Source: JBMOLL01 sp049325415 (GTDB taxonomy: Bacteria > Bacteroidota > Bacteroidia > Bacteroidales > GCA-2748055). Taken from it: a stretch of DNA of 64,000 nucleotides. The notes under the pieces were generated by a model. The model was given only the letters and a program-made list of their open reading frames with translations. It had not been told where the DNA came from and did no database searches. Below are positions 18,252 through 26,166 of this stretch, piece after piece (position 1 is the first letter of the stretch; every line of letters starts with the position of its first letter). The position numbers were made by a program, and so were the translations under genes. The stretch is taken from NCBI GenBank assembly GCA_049325415.1, contig JBMOLL010000040.1, positions 22,044 to 86,043 of the forward strand, written 5' to 3'.

Positions 18252-19286
18252 CTACTGGTACCGCCAGCGGTTTGCCAGAGCCACCAGAGAAAGCATAACG
18301 GGCACCTCGACCAGAACCCCGACTACAGTAACCAGGGCCGCAGGAGACTGGAGACCGAAAAGGGAGATAGCCACCGCAACAGCCAGTTCAAAAAAATTAC
18401 TTGCTCCGATCATGGCAGCCGGGGCACAAACCGGATAAGGCAGAGCAAGTTTCCTTCCTGCAAACCATGTGAGCAGGAAGATAAAAAATGTCTGGATAAT
18501 AAGTGGCACTGCAACGAGCAGGATGATCAGGGGACTTTCAAGGATCTTCATCCCCTGGAAGGCAAAAAGAAGAATAAGGGTCAGAAGAAGAGCCACAATG
18601 GAGACAGGTCTGAACAGGGGCAGAAATTGGTGACGGAACCACTCCTCCCCTTTTTTCCTGATCAGGAGCCTGCTGGTAATGAATCCTGCGGTCAGCGGTA
18701 TCACCACGAAAGTCACCACGCTGGTAATCAGCGTGCCTACCGGTATATGAATATTGGAGATTCCCATGAGAAGGCTGACAATAGGAACAAAGGCAATGAG
18801 GAGAATCAGATCGTTTACCGACACCTGTACAAGGGTATAATTTGGATCTCCGTCGCTGAGGTAACTCCAGACAAAGACCATCGCCGTACAGGGAGCGGCT
18901 CCCAGAAGAATCGCTCCGGCGAGGTATTCCCCGGCCTGTTCAGGCAGGATCCATGCCTGGTAGACTTTTGTAAAGAAAAGCCAGGCAAAAAAAGCCATTG
19001 AAAAGGGTTTGATGAGCCAGTTCACGGTGACGGTCAGAAGCACACCCCTGGGTTTCCTTGCAACATTTTTCAGGGTGGTGAAATCAACCTGGAGCATCAT
19101 CGGGTAAATCATCAGCCAGATCAACACCGCAACGGGCAGGTTCACCCCGAAAAGTTCCATTTTGCTCATACTGCTGACTGCCGATCCGCCGTAACGCCCG
19201 ACAACAATTCCGGCCCCGATACATAAAAGAACCCAGAGGCTCAGATATTTTTCGAACAAGGCGATCCTTTTGCTTTCTTTTTTCAT
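18252..19286 (-). CDS. acr3: Arsenite efflux transporter, ACR3 family
   Basis: 344 residues with ten hydrophobic segments. The ACR3 hallmarks are present: WLMIYPMMLQVDF near the first third and the conserved cysteine region LGAAPCTAMVFVWSYLSDGDPNYTL. ACR3 proteins export arsenite across the inner membrane using the proton gradient. It is the last gene of the arsenic operon, 95 bp after arsM, and a shared terminator follows. Confidence 0.93.
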   Translation of the reverse strand: MKKESKRIALFEKYLSLWVLLCIGAGIVVGRYGGSAVSSMSKMELFGVNLPVAVLIWLMIYPMMLQVDFTTLKNVARKPRGVLLTVTVNWLIKPFSMAFFAWLFFTKVYQAWILPEQAGEYLAGAILLGAAPCTAMVFVWSYLSDGDPNYTLVQVSVNDLILLIAFVPIVSLLMGISNIHIPVGTLITSVVTFVVIPLTAGFITSRLLIRKKGEEWFRHQFLPLFRPVSIVALLLTLILLFAFQGMKILESPLIILLVAVPLIIQTFFIFLLTWFAGRKLALPYPVCAPAAMIGASNFFELAVAVAISLFGLQSPAALVTVVGVLVEVPVMLSLVALANRWRYQ

Positions 19287-19381
19287 AGGAAGGGTCTGGA
19301 AGTAATTATACCTTATACAGTTAATGGACAGGCAGGTTGAAATGCAGCCCAGGTTTCTTTCTCATTTCTGAGAAATAATAT

Positions 19382-20176
19382 TTACCGGCTACCTGTCAGG
19401 GTTATACTCATAATTCGATGGGCAGAACGCGTGTAATCCGTAAGTTCCCGGTCTGTCAGATACTCCCGGAGCACCTTTTCCGGGATGGAAATCACCCTTT
19501 CCTCCAGGATGGCTATCCCTTGAAAACCGACATCCGAAATAAGTTCCATGTATTCAGTCTTAACCAGAGCCCCTGAAACGCACCCTGCATACAGGGTGGC
19601 GACCTCTTTCAGCCGGGCCGGCAGCCCGCCCGAAAGTACAACATCGGAAATGCAGAACTGCCCACCCGGTTTAAGTACCCTGTATATCTCACTGAATGCC
19701 CTTCTCTTGTCGGGTACAAGATTCAGAACGCAGTTGCTGATCACCACATCAAAACTATGCGGTTCGAAGGGCATATTTTCAATATCCCCCAGTATAAAAT
19801 TTACATTAGCGTACCCTGTTTTCTCCAGATTCTCATTGGCCTTTTCAAGCATGGCTTCTGTAAAGTCGAGCCCGGTGACCGTTCCACTCCCGCCTGTCAG
19901 TGACCGTGCGACAAAACAATCATTTCCTGCGCCACATCCAAGGTCCAGCACATGATCTCCTGTTTTAATCGCAGAATACCCAACCGGTAGTCCGCAACCC
20001 AGACCGTAGTCGGCCTCCGGCTGATAGCCGGGTGAATCGGAATATGATCCTCCGGTCATAGAAAAGCCGGAGGTACCGCAGCAATTTACTGTGCTGCAAC
20101 AACCGGTATCCGAACCCCTTTCTGCAACGATACTGTACTTTTCCTTTACCAGGAGCTTCAGTTCTTCAGGTTTCAT
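19382..20176 (-). CDS. arsM: Arsenite S-adenosylmethionine methyltransferase ArsM
   Basis: 264 residues. A cysteine-rich N-terminus (Cys26, Cys27, Cys32, Cys33) precedes a class I methyltransferase fold: SAM motif VLDLGCGAGNDCFVA, then GLDFTEAM and the NCVLNLVPDK segment. Further cysteines, such as in YAGCVSGAL, fit arsenite binding. ArsM methylates trivalent arsenic to mono-, di- and trimethyl forms, which are volatile or exported. The start codon overlaps the stop of arsC by 4 bp, so the two are translationally coupled. Confidence 0.93.
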   Translation of the reverse strand: MKPEELKLLVKEKYSIVAERGSDTGCCSTVNCCGTSGFSMTGGSYSDSPGYQPEADYGLGCGLPVGYSAIKTGDHVLDLGCGAGNDCFVARSLTGGSGTVTGLDFTEAMLEKANENLEKTGYANVNFILGDIENMPFEPHSFDVVISNCVLNLVPDKRRAFSEIYRVLKPGGQFCISDVVLSGGLPARLKEVATLYAGCVSGALVKTEYMELISDVGFQGIAILEERVISIPEKVLREYLTDRELTDYTRSAHRIMSITLTGSR

Positions 20177-20598
20177 AGTAGCGGTAATATCTCTTTGGAA
20201 TAAAAATCCAGAAAAGCTCTTCTGATCTCCTCCCTGACCCTGATGAACTCGCTTTTGATAAAGTCTTCATCCCCGGTAGCCTTTGACGGATCATCGAAGC
20301 CGATATGCAGTTTTTTCTTCACCCTCCCGTTGAATACCGGGCAACTTTCCCTGGCATCGTCGCAGACGGTCACCACAAAATCCCATTCCTGATCCAGGAA
20401 TTTCTCCACCGGGTTCGGCCAGTGCTCTGAAATATCAATACCGGTCTCTCCCATCACTTCTATCGCCATCGGGTTCACTCTTTCGGCCGGTTCGGTACCG
20501 GCGGATGCAACCAGGATCTCGGAATCAAAAAACTGCAGGAAACCATGGGCCATCTGGCTCCGGCAACTGTTTCCCGTACAAAGAATTAATATTTTCAT
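20173..20598 (-). CDS. arsC: Arsenate reductase, low-molecular-weight phosphatase type (thioredoxin-coupled)
   Basis: 141 residues. The P-loop CTGNSCR holds Cys7 and Arg13 (C-x5-R), and Cys79 and Cys86 lie downstream (VTVCDDARESCPVF). These spacings match the three catalytic cysteines of Staphylococcus-type ArsC, which reduces arsenate to arsenite by a cysteine relay regenerated by thioredoxin. It lies between a ProC-like gene and arsM in the operon. The protein is slightly longer than the classical 131 residues. Confidence 0.94.
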   Translation of the reverse strand: MKILILCTGNSCRSQMAHGFLQFFDSEILVASAGTEPAERVNPMAIEVMGETGIDISEHWPNPVEKFLDQEWDFVVTVCDDARESCPVFNGRVKKKLHIGFDDPSKATGDEDFIKSEFIRVREEIRRAFLDFYSKEILPLL

Positions 20599-20672
20599 AA
20601 CTGAATTTTAGACGAATTCCCGAAGATACAATAATACAATCTGCGGTATATCAAAAGAATGTTAATCCTCCG

Positions 20673-21452
20673 TTAAGGATGGATCTTAAGGTACAGGCCA
20701 CCCAGCAATTCCCTGTACCGGGTCCTTATCTCCTCCTCGGCCGGTACCATGGGTTTTACCGGTACCAGATCAGTAAGCTTTTCATAGGAAAGTCCGGCAT
20801 TAAAGTAGGTTTCCATCGTACCTTCCAGCATTTCCTTCACTGCGGTAAAAGCCTCTTCCCTGCTCATACCGAAGCCAATGGCAAGATCAAGCAGTTCCTG
20901 GAACTGGAACCAGAAATAGGTATGTCCCATGGCACTGATCATGGCATATGCCTCGAGCAGGTCCTCTCTGACCTCGGGCATCGCCCCCAGGGGGCTGAAT
21001 AACTTCAACAGGTCTTCTTTGACGGCCTGTCCGGCTTCAGGATGAAAGGCCACCGGGTTAAAACCCTTACAAGAATATGAAGCGGCATTGGGGATCATGC
21101 GGGCGATCCGTGTATGGCCCGGGAGTGCCCCGGAAAGTGCCTGAAGGGTAATCTTAGGCGCAAGTGACAGGACCAGGGCATCCTTCTTAATCAAATGGGA
21201 TATTTCCCCCAGACTGCCTGACAGAACAGGAGGGTGAAGAGCCAGCAATACAAGGTCAGAACCGGCAGCTGCAGCCGGATCGGTAGCAGAAACACTTACC
21301 CGGGGAAATTCCTTTTCAAGTAAGGTAAGAACCGGCAAACTGGTGTCGTAGACACTGATCTGCCCTGTTTTAACACCGGCCTTTTCAAATCCTTTAAGCA
21401 GGATGGTGGCAACCCGGCCTCCACCGATGAATCCGATTGATTTCATAACCAT
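20673..21452 (-). CDS. Pyrroline-5-carboxylate reductase-like NAD(P)-binding protein inside the ars operon
   Basis: 259 residues. The N-terminal Rossmann domain starts SIGFIGGGRVATILLKGF and continues with DLVLLALHPP; the C-terminal half resembles the ProC dimerisation domain (IPNAASYSCKGFNPV, then AISAMGHTYFWFQFQELLDLAI). ProC makes proline from pyrroline-5-carboxylate, but the typical conserved dimer motif is changed (AMGHTYF), so the substrate may differ. It starts 3 bp after the permease gene, and arsC follows at 74 bp, so it is a true operon member. Its task in arsenic metabolism is unknown to me. An alternative start is the ATG at 21446. Confidence 0.7.
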   Translation of the reverse strand: MVMKSIGFIGGGRVATILLKGFEKAGVKTGQISVYDTSLPVLTLLEKEFPRVSVSATDPAAAAGSDLVLLALHPPVLSGSLGEISHLIKKDALVLSLAPKITLQALSGALPGHTRIARMIPNAASYSCKGFNPVAFHPEAGQAVKEDLLKLFSPLGAMPEVREDLLEAYAMISAMGHTYFWFQFQELLDLAIGFGMSREEAFTAVKEMLEGTMETYFNAGLSYEKLTDLVPVKPMVPAEEEIRTRYRELLGGLYLKIHP

Positions 21453-21455
21453 TGT

Positions 21456-22496
21456 TTAAAGTAAAACATTAAATAAGTATCCGACAATTACAATTCCTCC
21501 GGCAACCACGCCGACAAAGACGGCAATCAGCTGCCATTTCAGGACTTTCTTGAGGATAATGATCTCGGGAAGGCTAAGTCCGATCACCGACATCATAAAG
21601 GCGAGGGCAGTTCCGAGGGATACCCCTTTTTCGATCAGTACACTCACGATGGGAATGATCCCTGCCGCATTGGAATACAGGGGGATACCCACCAGGATGG
21701 CCAGAGGAACGGAGTACCAGTTCCCTGCCCCGAGCGCTCCGGCCAGAAAATCATCGGGTACAAAGCCGTGGGCTCCCGCACCGATGGCGATACCGGCAAT
21801 AATATAGATCCAGATCTTTGAAACAATCTCTTTCACTGCGCTGAAACCCATATCCACTCTTTTCGACCAGCCTGGCTTCTCCTGCTCATCATCCATCTTA
21901 CCTACCTTTACGGAATACACCCAGTCGGCCACAAAGCGCTGCAGGTGCAGCTTTTCCAGGACGAACCCGGCAAGAATAGCAATAACTAGACCTGTGACCA
22001 CATAAATCACCGCAACCTTCCATCCGAAAAGGCCGATCAGCATCACAAGGGCCACTTCATTGATCATCGGGGCGGCGATCAGAAAGGAAAAGGTCACTCC
22101 CAGGGGAATGCCTGCTTCCACAAAACCCAGGAAGAGCGGAATAGCCGAACAGGAGCAGAAAGGTGTTACGATGCCCAGCAGCGCCGCCATTACATTTCCT
22201 ATAAAAAGCGGCTTGCCTTCCAGTGCTTTTCTTGTTTTTTCGGGGGAGAAGAACGACCTCACAATCCCGACCAGGAAAATGATCAGCACCAGGAGGAGGA
22301 AGACCTTTGGAACTTCGTAGATAAAAAAGCGGAGAGCCTCTGTCAGGTGAGCCCCGGCTTTGAGTCCCGGGATATGGTCCACCACCAGGTCGGCCAGCTC
22401 ATCGATGTACAGAAAAGCCACCACCCAGAGAGCCAGTAAAAACGGAACAGGTTTGAGTCCCGAAAACCGAAGTTTTGATAATATATTGATCTTCAT
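21456..22496 (-). CDS. ArsP-type permease (organoarsenical efflux family)
   Basis: 346 residues with eight or more transmembrane segments, divided by a hydrophilic loop (about 195-215, VGKMDDEQEKPGWSKRVD). The motif TPFCSCSAIPLFLGF and its second-half counterpart GIPLYSNAAGIIPIVS match the permease family PF03773 (ArsP and UPF0718). ArsP exports methylarsenite and trivalent aromatic arsenicals; other members have unknown substrates. It directly follows the arsG-like gene without spacing. Because arsM and arsEFG-like genes surround it, an organoarsenical substrate is a reasonable inference. Confidence 0.82.
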   Translation of the reverse strand: MKINILSKLRFSGLKPVPFLLALWVVAFLYIDELADLVVDHIPGLKAGAHLTEALRFFIYEVPKVFLLLVLIIFLVGIVRSFFSPEKTRKALEGKPLFIGNVMAALLGIVTPFCSCSAIPLFLGFVEAGIPLGVTFSFLIAAPMINEVALVMLIGLFGWKVAVIYVVTGLVIAILAGFVLEKLHLQRFVADWVYSVKVGKMDDEQEKPGWSKRVDMGFSAVKEIVSKIWIYIIAGIAIGAGAHGFVPDDFLAGALGAGNWYSVPLAILVGIPLYSNAAGIIPIVSVLIEKGVSLGTALAFMMSVIGLSLPEIIILKKVLKWQLIAVFVGVVAGGIVIVGYLFNVLL

Positions 22497-23207
22497 TTAA
22501 TTAAAAATATTCCAACTCACAATAATAAACCAGATCCCGGTACCGATGAATACGACAGCCACTATCCTTCTGAACCAGCGCTCGAATGTCCGGATCCTTT
22601 TGTACCAGTTCCCTATGCCCTTTACCGTATAAGCCAGCAGCCAGGCAAAAAGAATAACCGGCAGACCGGTGGCTAGCGCATAGACCAGGGAGAGAAAGAC
22701 TCCCGAGGTGCTCTGAACTATTAGCGGGATCATCATTCCGAAGAAAATCACACCACTGTATGGACAAAATGCAAGTGCAAAAAGTATCCCGAGCAACAAA
22801 GGACCCTGTTTGCCGCCCAGGGCAACCCTGTTGATCCAGTCCGAAAACCTTCTGTTGCCACCTGAACGCCAATGAATGATATCAAGCATAAAAATGCCAA
22901 AAACGATCAACAGGGGACCTAGAATTTTCTCACCATAGATCTGAAGCCACGACGACAGGTTGGCTGAAACGGCCGTATACCGCAGAAGAACTGCCAGTAC
23001 AAAATAGGATATGGCTCTCCCCAGGGTATATATCAACCCATTGATGAAAACCTTCCTGCGGTTTTCTTCCCCGCTGCTGATAAACCCGATAGCTGTGATG
23101 TTGGTTGCCAGCGGACAGGGGCTTATGGCCGTCATAAGTCCCAGCAATGCAGCTGAAAAGACCGGCATACTGCTGCCGGCTAACAGTCCGTTAAGTATTT
23201 CTTCCAT
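22497..23207 (-). CDS. CcdA-like membrane protein, ArsG family
   Basis: 236 residues with six hydrophobic segments. The conserved proline/cysteine loops ISPCPLATNI and FCPYSGVIFFGM are the signature of the DsbD/CcdA electron carrier fold. Together with the two upstream thioredoxin-like genes it reproduces the order arsE-arsF-arsG known from Shewanella, where the set confers resistance to trivalent and nitro-aromatic arsenicals. I infer that it passes electrons across the membrane or exports aromatic arsenicals. It starts 4 bp after the arsF-like gene. Confidence 0.78.
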   Translation of the reverse strand: MEEILNGLLAGSSMPVFSAALLGLMTAISPCPLATNITAIGFISSGEENRRKVFINGLIYTLGRAISYFVLAVLLRYTAVSANLSSWLQIYGEKILGPLLIVFGIFMLDIIHWRSGGNRRFSDWINRVALGGKQGPLLLGILFALAFCPYSGVIFFGMMIPLIVQSTSGVFLSLVYALATGLPVILFAWLLAYTVKGIGNWYKRIRTFERWFRRIVAVVFIGTGIWFIIVSWNIFN

Positions 23208-23211
23208 ACCA

Positions 23212-23625
23212 TCACGGAGTCAGAAGCCGGTCGATCTCCTGTCTGAGCTTATCCCTGTACTTTTCCGGAGTCTGCCTGGCATAGAGAAAAGCTTCATTGG
23301 TCAGATTTATCTGCTTATCACCGCAGACAACCAGCAAGGTCTGACCACTGATATTAAAAGAGGCGGCTTTTGCCTTCCCCTCCTCCTCCTCAATATTATA
23401 AGAGGTGAAGGTAACCACTTTGCCCTGATAGGACTCTACAAGCTCACGGGTAACATCTTCCACAGCCAGACAGGTGGCACAGCGACGGGTCAGGTGGAAA
23501 TAATAAACTTCCACCTTCCCGGGATCCGGTGATCCGGAAACTTTAACTTCCCTGCCGGCTTCGGACTGACAGGCCGGGGTGATGGCAAGAAACAGAATTC
23601 CTGCCAGTACCAACTTCATTTTCAT
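23212..23625 (-). CDS. ArsF-like lipoprotein with thioredoxin-type CxxC
   Basis: 137 residues. A lipoprotein signal ends at ITPAC (Cys19); the mature part has YYFHLTRRCATCLAVED with the CxxC pair Cys49/Cys52 in a thioredoxin-like context and a C-terminal thioredoxin-like helix. This matches the small periplasmic protein called ArsF (nitrophenyl compound nitroreductase subunit family). It should act outside the cytoplasmic membrane, receiving electrons from the ArsG-like protein encoded next. Confidence 0.75.
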   Translation of the reverse strand: MKMKLVLAGILFLAITPACQSEAGREVKVSGSPDPGKVEVYYFHLTRRCATCLAVEDVTRELVESYQGKVVTFTSYNIEEEEGKAKAASFNISGQTLLVVCGDKQINLTNEAFLYARQTPEKYRDKLRQEIDRLLTP

Positions 23626-23635
23626 TTTCTCTTCA

Positions 23636-23875
23636 TTAAAGGTTTTTGCTGATGATGCTTTTTACTTCGGTCAGGCCGGGAACCGTACCGCTTAAAACCA
23701 CCTTTTCATCAATGACCAGCCCGGGGGTCCGCATAATACCGTAGGCCATGATGTCGGAAATATCCTCCACCTTGGTGACACGGGCATCAATTCCCAGTTC
23801 CTTTACAGCCTCAATCGCTGTTTTTTCCAATGTTTTGCACCGGGCACAGCCGGTTCCTAAAATTTTTATTTCCAT
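23636..23875 (-). CDS. Small thioredoxin-fold protein (ArsE-like, CxxC)
   Basis: 79 residues, a glutaredoxin/thioredoxin fold with active site GTGCARCKTLE (Cys10, Cys13) and the cis-proline segment IMRTPGLVIDEKV. It has no signal peptide, so it is cytosolic. Small proteins of this kind are often encoded beside PF03773 permeases, and here it takes the arsE position. It probably supplies electrons to the ArsG/ArsF pair. Confidence 0.82.
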   Translation of the reverse strand: MEIKILGTGCARCKTLEKTAIEAVKELGIDARVTKVEDISDIMAYGIMRTPGLVIDEKVVLSGTVPGLTEVKSIISKNL

Positions 23876-23931
23876 ATATCTGTATGTTAGTTCGTCTTTC
23901 GTGAAACTACGAATGAATCGGTTAAAAAAAA

Positions 23932-24231
23932 TCAGAGTTGCATGAATTTCCGGAAGAGGCGCTGGGCTTCTTCCCAGTTCTCCCGGTTGAGACAGTATTT
24001 AATTTTCGGAGCTTCGGTCTCCCCCTGGATCAGCCCCGCATCCTTCAGTTCCTTCAGGTGCTGGGAAAGGGTCGATTTTACCACGGGCAGATCCTCCGAC
24101 AGATCACCGCTGTAACAGCAACTTTGCCGCGATAGCAGATCGATCACATACATCCGGATCGGGTGCCCGAGTGCCTTTGCATAACGTGCAGCCTTTTTTT
24201 GTTCTTCGGTAATGATGCCCTTGACCTCCAT
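23932..24231 (-). CDS. arsR: ArsR/SmtB family transcriptional repressor
   Basis: About 99 residues from the ATG at 24231; an in-frame ATG at 24288 would add 19 residues lacking the family pattern and would lie upstream of the predicted promoter. The winged helix shows ALGHPIRMYVIDLL, a cysteine pair Cys38/Cys39 in SRQSCCYSGDLSEDL and the recognition helix KSTLSQHLKELKDAGL. The paired cysteines beside the DNA-binding helix suit trivalent arsenic binding. As first gene of the operon it likely represses itself and all downstream ars genes. Confidence 0.88.
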   Translation of the reverse strand: MEVKGIITEEQKKAARYAKALGHPIRMYVIDLLSRQSCCYSGDLSEDLPVVKSTLSQHLKELKDAGLIQGETEAPKIKYCLNRENWEEAQRLFRKFMQL

Positions 24232-24232
24232 A

Positions 24233-24258
24233 TGTTCGTATTTTACCGAACAAAGGTA
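24233..24258 (-). promoter_or_regulatory. Candidate ArsR operator overlapping a -7 promoter element
   Basis: TGTTCG (24252-24247, minus strand) and CGAACA (24238-24233) form a perfect 6-bp inverted repeat separated by 8 bp, ending one base before the arsR start codon. It abuts the -7 element TACCTTTG (24258-24251), so a bound repressor would block polymerase. I see no good -33 element at the normal distance. Confidence 0.6.
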
Positions 24259-24351
24259 AACAAGTTCATGAAATAATAATACCTGCAATTGAGAATTTTA
24301 CAGAACTTTTATTATAATTTTGAAAGAACCAAACCTATAAACACAAATAGC

Positions 24352-24846
24352 ATGAAGAACGTAACCCTTACCCTGCTGGCACTATTCTTCCTTGCCGGCG
24401 CTGCTTTCTCTCAGGTATCGATGGTATCGGAAGGGGGCAAATTTAAGGCTACTTTTCCCGGAGAGTATTCCTACAGTGAACAGACCATCGACACCGATCT
24501 CGGGCCGGTACTGATGCACATTTACATGTATGAAGAAGGTGATGAAGCCGCCTACATGATCTCTTACAACGATTACCCTGCCGATGCTTTTGATCAGTCG
24601 CTCTACAAGGAATCCCTGGAGGGAGCCAAAGAGGGTTTCACCAGCAACCTGGGTTTAGAAGAAGAATACAGTATTGACATCAGCATGCTCGGCTACCCCG
24701 GCGTGTATTTTAAAGCCACCGACTATGACATTTATGCAACCATGTATGTCATTATCAGGGGGAACAGGCTTTACCAGGTAGGTGTACTCCAGCAGTATTA
24801 TTATGCTGATCCTTCCTTTCTGGAATCCTTTAAGCTCCTCGAATAA
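24352..24846 (+). CDS. Small secreted protein of unknown function
   Basis: 164 residues from the ATG at 24352, which starts a clean signal peptide (MKNVTLTLLALFFLAGAAFS); a longer frame from 24289 adds 21 residues that do not look like a signal sequence. The mature part, SEGGKFKATFPGEYSYSEQ followed by alternating hydrophobic strands, looks like a beta-rich domain of about 140 residues. I do not recognise the family. It faces away from the ars operon and shares the intergenic region with arsR. Confidence 0.75.
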   Translation: MKNVTLTLLALFFLAGAAFSQVSMVSEGGKFKATFPGEYSYSEQTIDTDLGPVLMHIYMYEEGDEAAYMISYNDYPADAFDQSLYKESLEGAKEGFTSNLGLEEEYSIDISMLGYPGVYFKATDYDIYATMYVIIRGNRLYQVGVLQQYYYADPSFLESFKLLE

Positions 24847-24866
24847 AAGTACTTCAGCCGGCTGGC

Positions 24867-25577
24867 TCAGCCCAGCCGGTTGATCTCTTCCAGCCTGTTG
24901 CGGTCCAGGATCTGTACATCTTTGCCATTCAGGCCAAGAATGCCTTCCTTTTCAAATTCACGGATATAGCGTGTTGCGCTCTCAGCCGTAATGGACGCAA
25001 AATCAGCTATATCCTGCCGGCTGAGATACTGAAAGATCTCTTCCTGAAGTAATACGGGATCGGACAGGTAAAGCAGGGCCGAAGCCAGTTTACCTCGCAT
25101 TTGTTTGGCCGACAGGTTATGGATCAGCTCCAGGTAACGGTTTTCACCGCTGCAATTGCGGTTCAGGATCCGCATAGCGAAGGAGGCATTCTGCATGAAG
25201 AGTTGTTTCAGCGCTGTCTTGTCGATCATACAGACAGTAGCGTCCTTAATAGCCACAGCCGAGCAGTTATATACATTTTCCCCGAAGATGGAAGAAAATG
25301 CCATAAAATCTCCCGCTGCCACGATCCGGATATTCACCTGACGGGTACGGTCGGCCTGGAGATAGATGCGAGCCAGTCCGCTGACCATATAAAGGATATA
25401 CGGTGCAAAGGCCCCCTGTTTAAAAATGGTTTCTCCTCTGAGATAGGTCAGATGGGTCTTCCTGCTGTCGAGAAAGGTCTGTTCCTCTGGCAGAAGGGCC
25501 TGGAAACAATCGGCGGTTTTACCGCATTCCTGACAGCAATCGTCTTCGGAAGTCACGGGATCTTTTTTTGAATTCAC
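24867..25577 (-). CDS. Fnr-type Crp family regulator with a four-cysteine Fe-S pattern
   Basis: 236 residues: an N-terminal cysteine cluster, a cyclic-nucleotide-binding-like beta barrel (about 40-150) and a C-terminal helix-turn-helix (about 180-225). Cys15, Cys18 and Cys24 have the C-x2-C-x5-C spacing of E. coli FNR (20/23/29), and Cys116 in DATVCMIDK is 92 residues after the last of them, against 93 in FNR (Cys122). The recognition helix ITAESATRYIREF keeps the Glu and Arg of the FNR helix. I infer an oxygen- or redox-sensing [4Fe-4S] regulator. It is divergent from the NifX/thioredoxin-like genes at 25777. Confidence 0.85.
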   Translation of the reverse strand: MNSKKDPVTSEDDCCQECGKTADCFQALLPEEQTFLDSRKTHLTYLRGETIFKQGAFAPYILYMVSGLARIYLQADRTRQVNIRIVAAGDFMAFSSIFGENVYNCSAVAIKDATVCMIDKTALKQLFMQNASFAMRILNRNCSGENRYLELIHNLSAKQMRGKLASALLYLSDPVLLQEEIFQYLSRQDIADFASITAESATRYIREFEKEGILGLNGKDVQILDRNRLEEINRLG

Positions 25578-25776
25578 CCTGCAAAAATAAGCAGAATTGC
25601 GCTTTTCTCCCCACGGTCATGCTGTTAAACTTAAACCGGCAGGGATTAACATCCTGCTTTCTGCATTCTGACAGCCAAAAAACTGTAAAATTTCAATCCG
25701 GGAACGTAATCCAGACAGTCAGAACATTTTTACGGGGCAAAAAAGCCGGGTAATTTTGCAGGGTAAAAATGAAGTG

Positions 25777-26121
25777 ATGAAACGAATAGCCGTACCGGTA
25801 AGCGGAAATCTTCTCAGCGAGCACTTCGGGCAGTGTGAAGCTTACAGAATTTTCGTGATCGGGGAAGATGAAGTAAGCAGCGAACGGGTTGAGATCCCTC
25901 CGCAGATGGAAGTGAGTATGCTTCCCGGCTGGGCATCAGCACTGGGAATTACCGATATCATTGCCTATCGTGTGGATAAAAGCATCATCGCACTATTTAC
26001 ACCTTTCAGAATCAATCTTTTCGTGGGGATACCCCGGGAAACGCCGGAGAAACTCATCGACGATTACCTGAACGGACGACTGAAATCCGATGAGCGGATC
26101 ATCTCGGAAATTATCAAATGA
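25777..26121 (+). CDS. NifX/NafY-like dinitrogenase iron-molybdenum cofactor-binding family protein
   Basis: 114 residues from the ATG at 25777, where MKRIAVPVSG gives the normal family start; an upstream start at 25756 adds seven residues. The fold of PF02579 is visible: IAVPVSGNLLSEHFGQCEAYRIFVI, the middle ITDIIAYRVDKS and the C-terminal PEKLIDDYLNGRL. Proteins of this family bind iron-sulfur or iron-molybdenum cofactors during nitrogenase assembly, but many occur in genomes without nif genes and have unknown roles. No nif gene is in this window. It is 45 bp upstream of the thioredoxin-like gene and probably co-transcribed. Confidence 0.8.
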   Translation: MKRIAVPVSGNLLSEHFGQCEAYRIFVIGEDEVSSERVEIPPQMEVSMLPGWASALGITDIIAYRVDKSIIALFTPFRINLFVGIPRETPEKLIDDYLNGRLKSDERIISEIIK

Positions 26122-26166
26122 AATTCATATTAATCTTATTATTAATTATTTAATATATCAACAGAC

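Noticed and set aside
18066..19001. 311-codon open frame on the plus strand opposite acr3
   Set aside because: Antisense shadow over a membrane protein gene; the product is a low-complexity hydrophilic chain.
24858..24879. Hairpin CCGGCTGG/CCAGCCGG as terminator for the small secreted protein gene
   Set aside because: No T-run follows and the stem lies partly in the coding end of the Fnr gene, so I could not support terminator function.
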